Shown: positions 44,097 to 52,876 of the stretch, in pieces
How the letters are laid out: each line of letters starts with the position of its first letter
How positions within the stretch are numbered: the first letter of the stretch is position 1
Assembly (NCBI GenBank): GCA_927443345.1
Contig: CAKMKJ010000011.1
Coordinates: 1 to 64,000, forward strand
Origin: an uncultured Anaerolineaceae bacterium
GTDB lineage: Bacteria > Chloroflexota > Anaerolineae > Anaerolineales > Anaerolineaceae
Direction: 5' to 3'
DNA: 64,000 nt
Program-made: the position numbers and the translations under genes
The notes under the pieces: model-generated
Told to the model about the DNA's origin: nothing
The model's input: only the letters and a program-made list of their open reading frames with translations
The model's database searches: none

Positions 44097-44557
44097 GCAA
44101 TCCCCACCAGGTTTACCTGTTTGCTCCTTACGAAAACCAGTCCACAAAAACATTACTCCACGAAATATTTGTATTTCTTTTTCCACAAATCTTCCCACTT
44201 TGGATTCATTTTATTGACCAAGTCAAGTTTCTTTTGACGCGAGCCAGCCTTGATCTGTTTTTCTCTGGCAATGGCCTCACTGATATCTTCAAATTCTTCG
44301 TAATATACCAACTTGTGCACATTGTATTTAGACGTAAAACCCGGATAGACTTTGTCTCGATGCTCAATGATGCGGTGGTAGAGGTCACTGGTAACACCGG
44401 TATAAAGAACGGTGTTGTAATCATTGGTGAGGATATAAACGTGACAGGCGAATTCCATACTTAATTCTAAATCCAAATGGGAAAACTCATAAGCATTTCT
44501 CTTTAACAAATTCTTAGTTTCGTATATTGTTACTGGGCAAACCTTGGTGGGGATTGC
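44097..44557. repeat. 13-bp inverted repeats flanking the GIY-YIG gene
   Basis: GCAATCCCCACCA (44097-44109) and TGGTGGGGATTGC (44545-44557) are exact inverted copies at either side of the GIY-YIG gene. Confidence 0.65.
44153..44458 (-). CDS. GIY-YIG nuclease-domain protein
   Basis: A 101-residue protein made of a single GIY-YIG domain. VYILTNDYNTVLYTGVTSDL (residues 7-26) gives the two core strands (YIL and LYTGVT), the next helix has the arginine in DLYHRIIEHRD, and the glutamate is in AIAREKQIKAG near 70. Such small GIY-YIG proteins are common in many bacteria, often next to repeats, and are of unknown role, possibly DNA repair or homing. The ATG at 44458 is chosen because it gives the family length; no other ribosome site supports a longer frame. 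Confidence 0.8.
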   Translation of the reverse strand: MEFACHVYILTNDYNTVLYTGVTSDLYHRIIEHRDKVYPGFTSKYNVHKLVYYEEFEDISEAIAREKQIKAGSRQKKLDLVNKMNPKWEDLWKKKYKYFVE

Positions 44558-44773
44558 CACACTCGCTTCGCTCGTTCGCAATGACGGATTAAAACGTGGC
44601 CCCCCTTCTTGACCAGGGAAGAGGGGCTGTAAAAAGGAGGGAAATGATCAGTTGACTGATCATAAAAGCAAAGGAAATGCAGCGGCAAACCTGAAAGCAG
44701 ATTGTTTGTCACGACCATTAATTGGGTTATCTAGACAACTAATGAAATATTCTGCTGATTATACAGCTTTTTC

Positions 44774-44799
44774 GCGGGGTGGGGTAAAAACCCACCCCG
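44774..44799 (-). terminator. Terminator after the chemoreceptor gene
   Basis: CGGGGTGG and CCACCCCG form a strong stem downstream of the minus-strand MCP gene, with A/T-rich flanks. Confidence 0.6.
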
Positions 44800-44827
44800 A
44801 TTGGTTCACTTTTGTATAAACAGGCAT

Positions 44828-47353
44828 TTACTCAAGCTTAAAATTGTTGGAAGCCTGGCGAAGCTGCTGCATCATTTCAACCAAATGGTCGATGGAATGC
44901 TTGAATTCAGATACCTGGGCAGTCACTTCTTCAGTGGATGCAGAGGTTTCTTCAATGGCGGCGCTGCTCTCCTGGCTGATGGAGGCGATATTTTCAATAG
45001 CTTCATTGGCAATCAGTGAGTTGGCGGCCATTTCTGCAGCCTCAGAACGGTTGGTGTCAACAATTTCTGCCATTTTCTGCATTGCTATTTCAAGCTCGCT
45101 GGCAGAAACGCCGATTTTGTTGGCGACTTCTGCCGCGCTGGCAGCCTGGGCTGTGACCATCTCGGCGCTTTCAAGAATCTTCCGCAAAGATTCGCCCGAT
45201 TTTTCAGCCTTGCCTACACCAGATTCGACTTCAGTTGAGCTCTCTTCCATGGCTAGAACGGCTTCGCGCACAGTCAATTGAATGCGATGCACAAGGTCGC
45301 TGATCTCTTTGGTCGAGGTGGTGGAGCGTTCGGAGAGCTTTCTGACTTCATCTGCGACCACAGCAAAGCCCTTGCCATGTTCACCGGCTCTGGCGGCTTC
45401 AATAGCAGCGTTGAGCGCCAACAAATTAGTCTGAGAAGCAATGTCATCAATGGTTTCAACGATGCGTCCGATCTCTTCAGAGCGCTGCCCCATCTCATGT
45501 ACTTTTTCAACCGAATTATTGACTTTAACCTGGATCTTTTTCATACCCTCCAGAGTGGCATCCACGGTCATCACGCCTTGTGAAGCGGATTCTGCGGCGG
45601 ACTGGGCCTGCTGCTGCACCGACTGGGTATGATCTTCAACCTCCTGGATGGCAGTATTAATCTGGTTGGATTTCTCTGAAACCTCGATCACCACCAACGC
45701 CTGTTCTTGAGACACTTTCTCCACGCGTTGGATGGAGCTGCTCAATTGTTCAATGATGGCGGTGGTTTTTGTGACACTGGCAGCCTGTTGAGAGGCTCCG
45801 CTGGCAATTTCTTGAATGGTGGCGGCGATTTGCGATGTCGCCTGGTTGACCTGTGTTGAGCCGTCGGCCAGTTGCGCTGATTCGTCATCGAGGATGTCTA
45901 CACCGTGCTTCAATGTGGAGATTGTGTCACGCAGGTTGACCAACATGGCTTGAAATTCTGTACCCAGCACATCTTTATCGTTGATGGGTTTTACCTCAGT
46001 GGTGAGGTCTCCCTTGGAGATGGAATCTGCTGCACCGGCAATGTTTTGAATGTATTTCACGAGCTGCCTGAAAGCATCCGCCAGGCTGCCGATCTCGTCT
46101 TTGGAGGTAAAGGTAATCTCGTGATAGATATCACCTTCTGCCAATTGTTTGGCCGTGGTGGTCAACGACGCCAGCGGATTCGCAATTTTGGATGCCAGGA
46201 AAAAGACGATCACAGAACAAAGCGCAGCCAGGCCCAGACCAAAGAGAATAAACATCCACATCATCTGCGCCTGGGTCTTTTGAAGGTCATCGAAAAAGCT
46301 TTGATAATCAGAGACATTGGCATTGACGAGGATTACCCAATCCCAGGGGGTGTAATAAGCAACCTCAACCAATTGATGTGTACTGCCGGTTATTGAAGTG
46401 TATTGAAAACTGGTGGTTTCACCGGCAGGCAGCGAAACTGCAGCCTCGATGATCTGCTGGATGATGAAGTTGCCATCACTGTCTTGCTCTTCCCAAGCGA
46501 ATTGCCCGTCAAGGGCGCTGCCCTGTGAAATGATGTATTGGCCTTGTTGGTCATTTTTGCCGCCCAAAATGGATATAAAACCGGTGGAGCCCACTTTGGT
46601 CTGCTGGATGGCGTTGCGCAAGGTGGCCACGCTTTCTTGTTTCACCCCCACCGAGAGAACGGCAATGATCTCCCCTCTGTCATTAGTGACAGGATGGAAA
46701 GCCGTGATATACCAGGCGTCTACCTCATATGAGATGCCGATATAATCCTCACCACCCATTACTTTGGTGTAGACAAGATTATCGCTGCCATCCGCATTTT
46801 TGGCGGGGATGTAGGTGCCGAGGGCGCGGTTGCCGTCAGCGTTGATCACATTGGTAGCCACCCTCAACAAGCCAGCGTTGTCTGGCATGGGTTGATATAT
46901 AGTGGCTTTCGAGTTAAGCAATTGCTGCATCTCATCAATGGCAGGGATGGCGACATCAGCGTTGCTTACTTTTCCGAGCCACTTCTCACCTAAAACTAAT
47001 TGAGGCAATATCACCCCTTGTGATTTTTTGGTCAATTGATTGATCACAGCCCAAACAACATTTTGATCATTAACACTCAATCCACCCTCTGCCTCGATCA
47101 ATTTGATTAAGACATTTAATCCGCCTTTAACTTGCAGCGAGATGGCTTCATCCTGTGATTGGATAAGGTTGTAGGTATCGGTTGTGATCTGGTTGATTTC
47201 TTTTTGGATAAAAGCATTCGCCTGGAGGGTTGATTTTTCCTCGGCGATTTTGGATTGCCAGATTCCGACAATGGCCAAAACCAAAGCGGTGACGATAACA
47301 CTGCTGACACCAAGCAAGATAAGTTTCGTGCGTATATTAAATTTCATCAACAC
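44828..47353 (-). CDS. Methyl-accepting chemotaxis protein with Cache domain
   Basis: An 841-residue chemoreceptor. A first membrane segment (~9-30) is followed by a long periplasmic Cache-type sensor (about residues 40-360, ending in a conserved [19 protein letters not shown]), a second membrane segment (~370-395), a HAMP domain (~396-450), and a cytoplasmic signalling domain whose tip carries [27 protein letters not shown]. It would sense a small extracellular ligand and signal to CheA/CheW. No other che gene is in the window. The start is MLMKF at 47353 or the second ATG at 47347. Confidence 0.9.
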   Translation of the reverse strand: MLMKFNIRTKLILLGVSSVIVTALVLAIVGIWQSKIAEEKSTLQANAFIQKEINQITTDTYNLIQSQDEAISLQVKGGLNVLIKLIEAEGGLSVNDQNVVWAVINQLTKKSQGVILPQLVLGEKWLGKVSNADVAIPAIDEMQQLLNSKATIYQPMPDNAGLLRVATNVINADGNRALGTYIPAKNADGSDNLVYTKVMGGEDYIGISYEVDAWYITAFHPVTNDRGEIIAVLSVGVKQESVATLRNAIQQTKVGSTGFISILGGKNDQQGQYIISQGSALDGQFAWEEQDSDGNFIIQQIIEAAVSLPAGETTSFQYTSITGSTHQLVEVAYYTPWDWVILVNANVSDYQSFFDDLQKTQAQMMWMFILFGLGLAALCSVIVFFLASKIANPLASLTTTAKQLAEGDIYHEITFTSKDEIGSLADAFRQLVKYIQNIAGAADSISKGDLTTEVKPINDKDVLGTEFQAMLVNLRDTISTLKHGVDILDDESAQLADGSTQVNQATSQIAATIQEIASGASQQAASVTKTTAIIEQLSSSIQRVEKVSQEQALVVIEVSEKSNQINTAIQEVEDHTQSVQQQAQSAAESASQGVMTVDATLEGMKKIQVKVNNSVEKVHEMGQRSEEIGRIVETIDDIASQTNLLALNAAIEAARAGEHGKGFAVVADEVRKLSERSTTSTKEISDLVHRIQLTVREAVLAMEESSTEVESGVGKAEKSGESLRKILESAEMVTAQAASAAEVANKIGVSASELEIAMQKMAEIVDTNRSEAAEMAANSLIANEAIENIASISQESSAAIEETSASTEEVTAQVSEFKHSIDHLVEMMQQLRQASNNFKLE

Positions 47354-47597
47354 TCCATTGCATCAAGATATGCAAGTTTTTTCAAATAGTCTTAATATCC
47401 TGCACCACCATAAAAATGGATACTTATAGTACTTGAAACCCTTACAGGCACAAGTAAAATCTTGATTAAGGTTGAATAAATAGCGGGTTATAAATTTGTT
47501 TATGAGAGCGCGACCAGATGCAAAAAAATCAATCCAGAAAATAGAGATCAAAAAAACAGGAATTTCGATTCATTTCTCTCGATTCTCAATTTCCGGT

Positions 47598-48518
47598 TTA
47601 TTCTTCGCGCTTGATGATGAAAGTGTCAAAGTCTCTGACCACTACCGCCCGGGGGTAGACGCTTTGCGCTTCAGCCAGCACGTCTTTATCGCGGTAGCGG
47701 CGGCTGAGGTGAGTAATCATCATTTTGCCAGCGTTGATCTTTTTGGCAAAAGCGGCGGCTTGCCTGGCGGTGAGGTGCGAGAATTGTTTGGCCATATCGG
47801 CATCTTCCTCAACATAGGTCGATTCGATCACCAACCCATCTACATCTTTTAATATTTCAACAAGGCTTTCGGTTTCACCGAGGTCACCCAGCGCAGCCAG
47901 GCGCGTGCCGCGGCGCAGTTCGCCCATCACCATTTCAGGGGTGATGATGCTGCCATCTTCAAGGGTGACAGATTCGCCAGCCACCAGTTTGCCGTTCAAC
48001 GGCCCGTTTGGGACGCCTAATTCAGCGGCTTTTTCAGGCAAAAATGGTCGGCGTGATTTTTCTTCAAACAGATAACCCAGGCAGTCCGGTCCGCGGTGCT
48101 GAACGGGGAAAGCGCTGACGGTGAAATCATCACCCTCAAAGAAGACACCCTTCTTAATGGGGATGAGTTCGATGGGCATGGGGGCGGTGTTTCCGCGCAA
48201 GACCACGCCATAAAGCAGATCGTGGATGCGAGCCAATGCGCCGGCACCACCGTAAATTTCAAGATTTTCTATTGATTCCCAACGCATGAAAGTGGAGAGC
48301 AACCCGCCCAGGCCGAGGATGTGGTCCAAGTGTCCATGGGTGATGAGAATGCGGTTCAGCCGCTTGAATCCGACCCCGGATTGAAGGATTTGCCGCTGCG
48401 TGCCCTCGCCGCAATCCACCAGAAAGCGGAATTCGTCGTGTTGAACCATATAGGATGGCAGGCTGCGTTTTGGAGAGGGTGCAGAGGCTGAAGTGCCGAG
48501 GAAAGTGATCTCAAACAA
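47598..48518 (-). CDS. rnz: Ribonuclease Z
   Basis: A 306-residue metallo-beta-lactamase enzyme that cuts the 3' trailer from tRNA precursors lacking an encoded CCA. The zinc-binding HxHxDH is in ILITHGHLDHILGLGG (near residue 60), further ligands are in HRGPDCLG (near 140), STYVEEDAD (near 228) and THLSRRYRD (near 266). The length is that of bacterial RNase Z. It is consistent with the tRNA-Val gene at 528, which has no encoded CCA. It begins with TTG, preceded by AAAGGA. Confidence 0.9.
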   Translation of the reverse strand: MFEITFLGTSASAPSPKRSLPSYMVQHDEFRFLVDCGEGTQRQILQSGVGFKRLNRILITHGHLDHILGLGGLLSTFMRWESIENLEIYGGAGALARIHDLLYGVVLRGNTAPMPIELIPIKKGVFFEGDDFTVSAFPVQHRGPDCLGYLFEEKSRRPFLPEKAAELGVPNGPLNGKLVAGESVTLEDGSIITPEMVMGELRRGTRLAALGDLGETESLVEILKDVDGLVIESTYVEEDADMAKQFSHLTARQAAAFAKKINAGKMMITHLSRRYRDKDVLAEAQSVYPRAVVVRDFDTFIIKREE

Positions 48519-48661
48519 GGGGCGAAGTCCTTTCAGAATGTCCTTTCTATTTTACCCTAACTTGTTTGGAATCCAAATTATGAAGTTGTGGCATGAACCT
48601 TGCAATCTAGACAGTGTGCAGAAAAAGGCATGAAATTCGACATTTTTTCAGGAGCGATGCT

Positions 48662-49147
48662 ATGAACCTGCTTTCCATTAAGATCGAGAAGCCGGAGGAT
48701 ATTAACTTTATCCTGGGTCAATCACACTTCATCAAAACTGTAGAAGACATCCACGAAGCCCTGGTAACCACCGTGCCTGGCATCAAGTTTGGCCTGGCTT
48801 TTTGTGAAGCTTCTGGTCCCTGCCTGATTCGAAGCTCCGGTACTGACGAAGCCATGATTGACCTGGCACGCAAAAACGCCTCATCCATTGCAGCAGGGCA
48901 CATCTTCATTGTCTTTTTGGGAGAAGGATATTATCCGATAAATGTGCTGAATACGCTCAAGCACATCCCCGAAGTCTGCGAGATTTTCTGTGCAACCGCC
49001 AACGCTGTGGATGTTGTAATTGCTGACAACGGCAAGGGGCGCGCCGTGTTGGGTGTCTTTGATGGCGAAAAGCCCAAAGGATTCGAAACAGAAGAAGACG
49101 TGGTTTGGCGCAAAGATTTCTTACGCAAGATTGGTTACAAGGCCTGA
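48662..49147 (+). CDS. Adenosine-specific kinase (DUF355/PF04008 family)
   Basis: A 161-residue protein of the adenosine-specific kinase family, best known from archaea and thermophiles. The family signatures FCEASGPCLIRSSGTDE (near residue 46) and GHIFIVFLGEGYYPINVLN (near 80) and NGKGRAVLGVFDGEKP (near 121) are present. It is thought to phosphorylate adenosine, though few members have been studied. The ATG at 48662 has AGGAG nearby. The lipoprotein gene follows 22 bases later. Confidence 0.85.
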   Translation: MNLLSIKIEKPEDINFILGQSHFIKTVEDIHEALVTTVPGIKFGLAFCEASGPCLIRSSGTDEAMIDLARKNASSIAAGHIFIVFLGEGYYPINVLNTLKHIPEVCEIFCATANAVDVVIADNGKGRAVLGVFDGEKPKGFETEEDVVWRKDFLRKIGYKA

Positions 49148-49169
49148 GCGCCTTGATGGAGGAGTACTC

Positions 49170-50150
49170 ATGAAATACAAAATCATCCCGATTGTGATCA
49201 TTCTGTCATTATTAATGACGAGCTGCAGCCTGTTTTCAGATTTGAAGTCAGAGCAGCCGCTTACTGATGCCGAGATGGCAACGCGTGTAGCGCAATTGCT
49301 TTCAACCATGACCACACCGACCTCAGAAATCGACTTTCCCCCAACCCCTACCATGGGTTTACCGACCACTGCGCCAACGGTCACTCCCAACATGGTGATA
49401 CTGGCAACCTCCACCCCGGTGGTTGAAGTGGGAGGCGAACTGCCCACCTCCACAGCGATGATCGTGCTGCCCACGCTTGAATCCACCCCCACCCTGGCAG
49501 TAACCCTGCAAGCCAGCCCAACTGCCACGCTGAACGTCCCCGCCACCGATCCGATCAATTCTCTGGGCACACCCAGCGGAACCGATACTATGGACGTTAA
49601 CAGTAAATGGGCATGGCCAACCGGCGCGGATGATTATATTGACGTCCAGTTTAAAGACGGCTTCATGCTGATGACCAATCTGAGCGATGTTGCTGCCGGC
49701 TGGCGTCTGCCCCTGATCGGCCAACAGGTGGATAGCTACATCGAATTAACCGCTAATTCCGGCTCCTGCTCAGGCAAAGATTCATACGGCATTATCTTTA
49801 GAGTGCCGGTCTTGAAATCACCCGATCAGGGTTATCTCTACCAGGTCACCTGCGACGGCTACTACCGCCTGTGGAAATGGGACGGCAAGGTTGGAGACAA
49901 GGGTCTGGCTGTCAGCCTGCTCAATTGGAAGCAAAGCGACAAGATCATTCAGGGAGCGAATCAAACCAATCGCCTGGGCGTAAAAGTCGTGGATAAAAAG
50001 ATTACCATCTACATGAACGGTGTCGAATTGGGCTCAGTCTCTGACTCCTCTTATTCTGCCGGCTTCTTTGGCGCCTTCGTCCGTTCGGGCGGCGATTCAA
50101 ATTACACCGCCAAGCTGGATGAGATGAAATATTGGGAAAACCCTAAATAA
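49170..50150 (+). CDS. Lipoprotein with a Thr/Pro-rich linker and a jelly-roll-like C-terminal domain
   Basis: A 326-residue secreted lipoprotein. A signal peptide ends in the lipobox LLMTSC (cysteine near residue 19), then a low-complexity linker rich in Thr, Pro and Val (residues ~40-145), then a globular domain (~150-326) that looks like the LamG/3-keto-disaccharide-hydrolase type: alternating strands, aromatic and Gly-rich (for example YLYQVTCDGYYRLWKWDGKVG). Such domains often bind carbohydrate or protein at the surface. The start at 49170 is fixed by GGAGG. No enzyme motif is clear. Confidence 0.7.
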   Translation: MKYKIIPIVIILSLLMTSCSLFSDLKSEQPLTDAEMATRVAQLLSTMTTPTSEIDFPPTPTMGLPTTAPTVTPNMVILATSTPVVEVGGELPTSTAMIVLPTLESTPTLAVTLQASPTATLNVPATDPINSLGTPSGTDTMDVNSKWAWPTGADDYIDVQFKDGFMLMTNLSDVAAGWRLPLIGQQVDSYIELTANSGSCSGKDSYGIIFRVPVLKSPDQGYLYQVTCDGYYRLWKWDGKVGDKGLAVSLLNWKQSDKIIQGANQTNRLGVKVVDKKITIYMNGVELGSVSDSSYSAGFFGAFVRSGGDSNYTAKLDEMKYWENPK

Positions 50151-50301
50151 ACTCGGAATAAATCATATCTCTCGCAACACATAGTGCGTGAGACGCGCTA
50201 GTGCGCAGAGCGAGATCGCAACACCGCTCACTTCGTTCGGGTGCGCCAAGGTCGCGAGAACGCAAAGAAGTACTTTTTTGAATAAACCAATTACGGATAA
50301 C

Positions 50302-50327
50302 AAAAGGCCTCAGCAATGGGGCTTTTT
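50302..50327 (+). terminator. Terminator before the YjbQ gene
   Basis: AAAAGGCCTC and GGGGCTTTTT form a stem with two G-U pairs, followed by G and T-rich sequence. The gap 50151-50301 also contains short GCGC-rich inverted sequences and no gene. Confidence 0.6.
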
Positions 50328-50367
50328 GTTTGATAATCGGCTAAAATGGTGAATAATGGAGGTTGTC

Positions 50368-50787
50368 ATGAAGAGTTTCCGCAAGGAGTTATGGTTTCTC
50401 ATCCCCGCCCGGCGCGGCTACGTCAACATCACCGACCAGGTGGATGCTTGTGTGCGCGAGAGCGGCATCCGCGAAGGGTTGGTGCTGGTCAACGCCATGC
50501 ACATTACCGCCAGTGTGTTTATCAATGATGATGAAGGCGGGCTGCATCATGACTATGAAGAATGGCTCGAAAAACTCGCGCCTCACGATCCCGTCTCGGG
50601 CTACTGGCACAACCGCACGGGTGAAGACAACGCGGATGCACACATGAAACGCCAGGTGATGGGGCGCGAAGTTGTGGTGGCCATCACCAACGGCCGGCTG
50701 GACTTCGGTCCGTGGGAACAGATCTTTTACGGTGAGTTCGATGGCGGCAGGAAGAAACGCGTGCTGGTAAAAGTGATTGGAGAGTAG
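50368..50787 (+). CDS. YjbQ-family (UPF0047) protein
   Basis: A 139-residue YjbQ-like protein. The conserved [17 protein letters not shown] (near residue 31) and [36 protein letters not shown] block (near 92-127) are diagnostic, with histidines that could bind a metal or thiamine phosphate. E. coli YjbQ has weak thiamine phosphate synthase activity; the true role is unclear. The ATG at 50368 has GGAGG at the right distance, so the ATG at 50356 is not used. Confidence 0.88.
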   Translation: MKSFRKELWFLIPARRGYVNITDQVDACVRESGIREGLVLVNAMHITASVFINDDEGGLHHDYEEWLEKLAPHDPVSGYWHNRTGEDNADAHMKRQVMGREVVVAITNGRLDFGPWEQIFYGEFDGGRKKRVLVKVIGE

Positions 50788-50896
50788 TTCTTTTTAACCA
50801 CGAAATACACGAAAAACACTAAAATAAAAAAGTGGTTTTCATACCAGGTTTCTAGTATCATTAGTTATTATTGGTCAACCTGAAAAAGGGATAATT

Positions 50897-51925
50897 ATGC
50901 CGGAACACGCGTTAATCTGCCCTCAATGTAAAGCCCCCCTCACCGCCCATCGCTTTGCAAAATCTGCAATCTGCAGCTTTTGCGGCACCACCGTTTTTCT
51001 TGAGGATACAAATATATCTTCCGCGCAATTTCATGAAGCTTTGCGATTTTGGAATGCGCCCGAAAGTTATGCCCTCACCTCGTGGATAACACTCGGCAAT
51101 CGGAATTGGGTACTCGAAAAAAAGATTGCCCAGGGTGAAAGCACTGATGTTTATACGGGCAGACTTGCGCGTTGGCCGACTGAATTGGCCGTGATCAAAA
51201 TTCTGCGCAAAGTTGAAAACGAACACTACCTTGATAACGAATGGGAAACGCTGCATCAGCTTTTACGCAGTCATGCCACAGGTGCCGATGTGTTCTCCAG
51301 AATGATTCCGCAGCCAGTCGTATATGGCAAAGCGACCGGTGGTGCGTTTTCTGGTTCAAAAACCTTGATTTTGCGCCGGGAGAGCGGCTTTCATTACACA
51401 TTCGATGAAGTCTGTCGCCATTACCCTGAGGGAATCCCCGCCAGAGCCTCTATCTGGGTGTGGCGAAGAATTCTCGAAATCCTTACCTTTTTGCATGATT
51501 CAGGTTATGTGCATGGTGCGGTGGTGCCTGCCCATCTTTTGGTTCAGCAAAACGAACACGGTGTGCGCCTGATTGGATACGGCCGCTCTGGCCGAATTAA
51601 CAATCCTTTGGATGCAGAGCGAGAGCTGCTTCGCCCCTACTGCCCCACACCAGCAAAAGATTGGAAAGTGCTTTCTCCGCAGCTTGATATTGTGATGAGC
51701 GCCAAATGCATCATCAAAATGCTTGGCGGCGACCCAGAAACCAACACATCGCCAACCACCGTGCCAACCAGGCTGGCCGACCTGATCAAAAAATACGCAC
51801 AGCTTGATGCAAAATATCCATCCACCCTGAATGCCTGGTCGATACACCAAGAATTGGGACGGATCGCTGACTCGGTTTATGGATCGCCGGCATTTATTCC
51901 AATTGAAATGCCGCACAAACCCTGA
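50897..51925 (+). CDS. Zinc-ribbon pseudokinase
   Basis: A 342-residue protein. The zinc ribbon has cysteines 9, 12, 26 and 29 (CPQC, CSFC). From about 70 a protein-kinase-like fold follows: glycine loop IAQGESTDVYTG (77-88), the ATP lysine K101 in AVIK, a glutamate in NEWETLHQLL (114-123). The catalytic loop reads HGAVVPAHLL (206-215), so the HRD aspartate, the catalytic lysine and the asparagine are lost, and the DFG aspartate is glycine (GYG at 227-229). It therefore binds nucleotide perhaps but should not transfer phosphate. It is the first gene of a five-gene operon with VWA, AdSS-like, ATP-grasp and GNAT proteins. Confidence 0.75.
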   Translation: MPEHALICPQCKAPLTAHRFAKSAICSFCGTTVFLEDTNISSAQFHEALRFWNAPESYALTSWITLGNRNWVLEKKIAQGESTDVYTGRLARWPTELAVIKILRKVENEHYLDNEWETLHQLLRSHATGADVFSRMIPQPVVYGKATGGAFSGSKTLILRRESGFHYTFDEVCRHYPEGIPARASIWVWRRILEILTFLHDSGYVHGAVVPAHLLVQQNEHGVRLIGYGRSGRINNPLDAERELLRPYCPTPAKDWKVLSPQLDIVMSAKCIIKMLGGDPETNTSPTTVPTRLADLIKKYAQLDAKYPSTLNAWSIHQELGRIADSVYGSPAFIPIEMPHKP

Positions 51926-51961
51926 CACCAATTTATTAATGATTAGAAAATAAGGAGAGAC

Positions 51962-52867
51962 ATGGGATACGGTAATTACAGTCAAGCAGCACATGATGCC
52001 CTTCTGAAAGGCAGAACCAACATCCCTGCCCAACAGGTCTTTAAGCAATCGCAATGCCACCCGCTCATGAATCCGCATGGTGTGAAACTGCGAGAAAGCC
52101 GGGATGGCGCAGATCATCCCCAATCGCTGAGTATTGTCTTCGCGTTGGATGTGACCGGATCGATGGGAGATATTCCCAGGTTGCTTGCCACAAAACAACT
52201 GCCTGTATTCATGAAAGTACTAATGGCATGTGAAATCCCTGACCCGCAGTTGATGTTCATGGCTATTGGTGATGCCTACAGCGACAGTTCCCCTTTGCAA
52301 GTGGGACAATTTGAATCCACGGCAGAGTTGATGGATCAGTGGCTCACATGGTCGTTCATCGAAGGCGGTGGCGGCGGCAGCGGTGAAGAATCTTATGAAC
52401 TAGGCATGTATTTTTTGGCTGCCCACACCGAGATGGATTGCATGGTGAAGCGAAAGAAACGCGGTTATCTCTTTATGACCGGGGATGAATATCCTTATGC
52501 CGTGTTACCGAAAAATGTGATTGAAACAGTGATCGGCGACCGTTTGGATGAAGACCTTAAAGTTGAAGAGATCGTAGCTGAACTTCAAAAATCCTACAAT
52601 CCATTTTTCATCATCCCTGATTATGCGCGGGCCAACCGCTGTGAACGGCGCTGGCGGGATTTATTGGGTGACAATGTGTTGGTGATGGATGCCCCCGAAG
52701 ATGTCTGCTATGTTGCCGCGGGTGCCATGCTGCTCAGTGAAGGCCGTGCCAAAAATATGGATGAAGTGGTGAAATTCCTCACTGATGCCGGCCTGACCAA
52801 TGATCGAAAACCAAAAGTGGTTGCCACGTTGACACCTTATGCTGAAGTAGTGCTTAACCTTCGATAG
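51962..52867 (+). CDS. VWA-domain protein with MIDAS motif
   Basis: A 301-residue von Willebrand factor A protein. The metal-ion-dependent adhesion motif DVTGSMGD is at residues 63-70, with likely further metal ligands in AIGDAYSDSS (near 103) and MTGDEYPY (near 179). No signal peptide or membrane segment is seen, so it is cytoplasmic. VWA proteins of this kind scaffold complexes by binding partner proteins through the metal. Encoded 36 bases after the pseudokinase gene and 9 bases before the AdSS-like gene, so it is probably part of one complex or pathway with them. GGAGAGAC precedes the ATG. Confidence 0.8.
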   Translation: MGYGNYSQAAHDALLKGRTNIPAQQVFKQSQCHPLMNPHGVKLRESRDGADHPQSLSIVFALDVTGSMGDIPRLLATKQLPVFMKVLMACEIPDPQLMFMAIGDAYSDSSPLQVGQFESTAELMDQWLTWSFIEGGGGGSGEESYELGMYFLAAHTEMDCMVKRKKRGYLFMTGDEYPYAVLPKNVIETVIGDRLDEDLKVEEIVAELQKSYNPFFIIPDYARANRCERRWRDLLGDNVLVMDAPEDVCYVAAGAMLLSEGRAKNMDEVVKFLTDAGLTNDRKPKVVATLTPYAEVVLNLR

Positions 52868-52876
52868 TATTCAAAA

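Noticed and set aside
45905-46396. 163-codon plus-strand frame inside the chemoreceptor gene
   Set aside because: Antisense shadow of a strongly conserved signalling domain.
50151-50301. A small RNA gene or riboswitch in the GC-rich gap
   Set aside because: Short GCGC-rich inverted sequences are visible but do not fit a known riboswitch fold.
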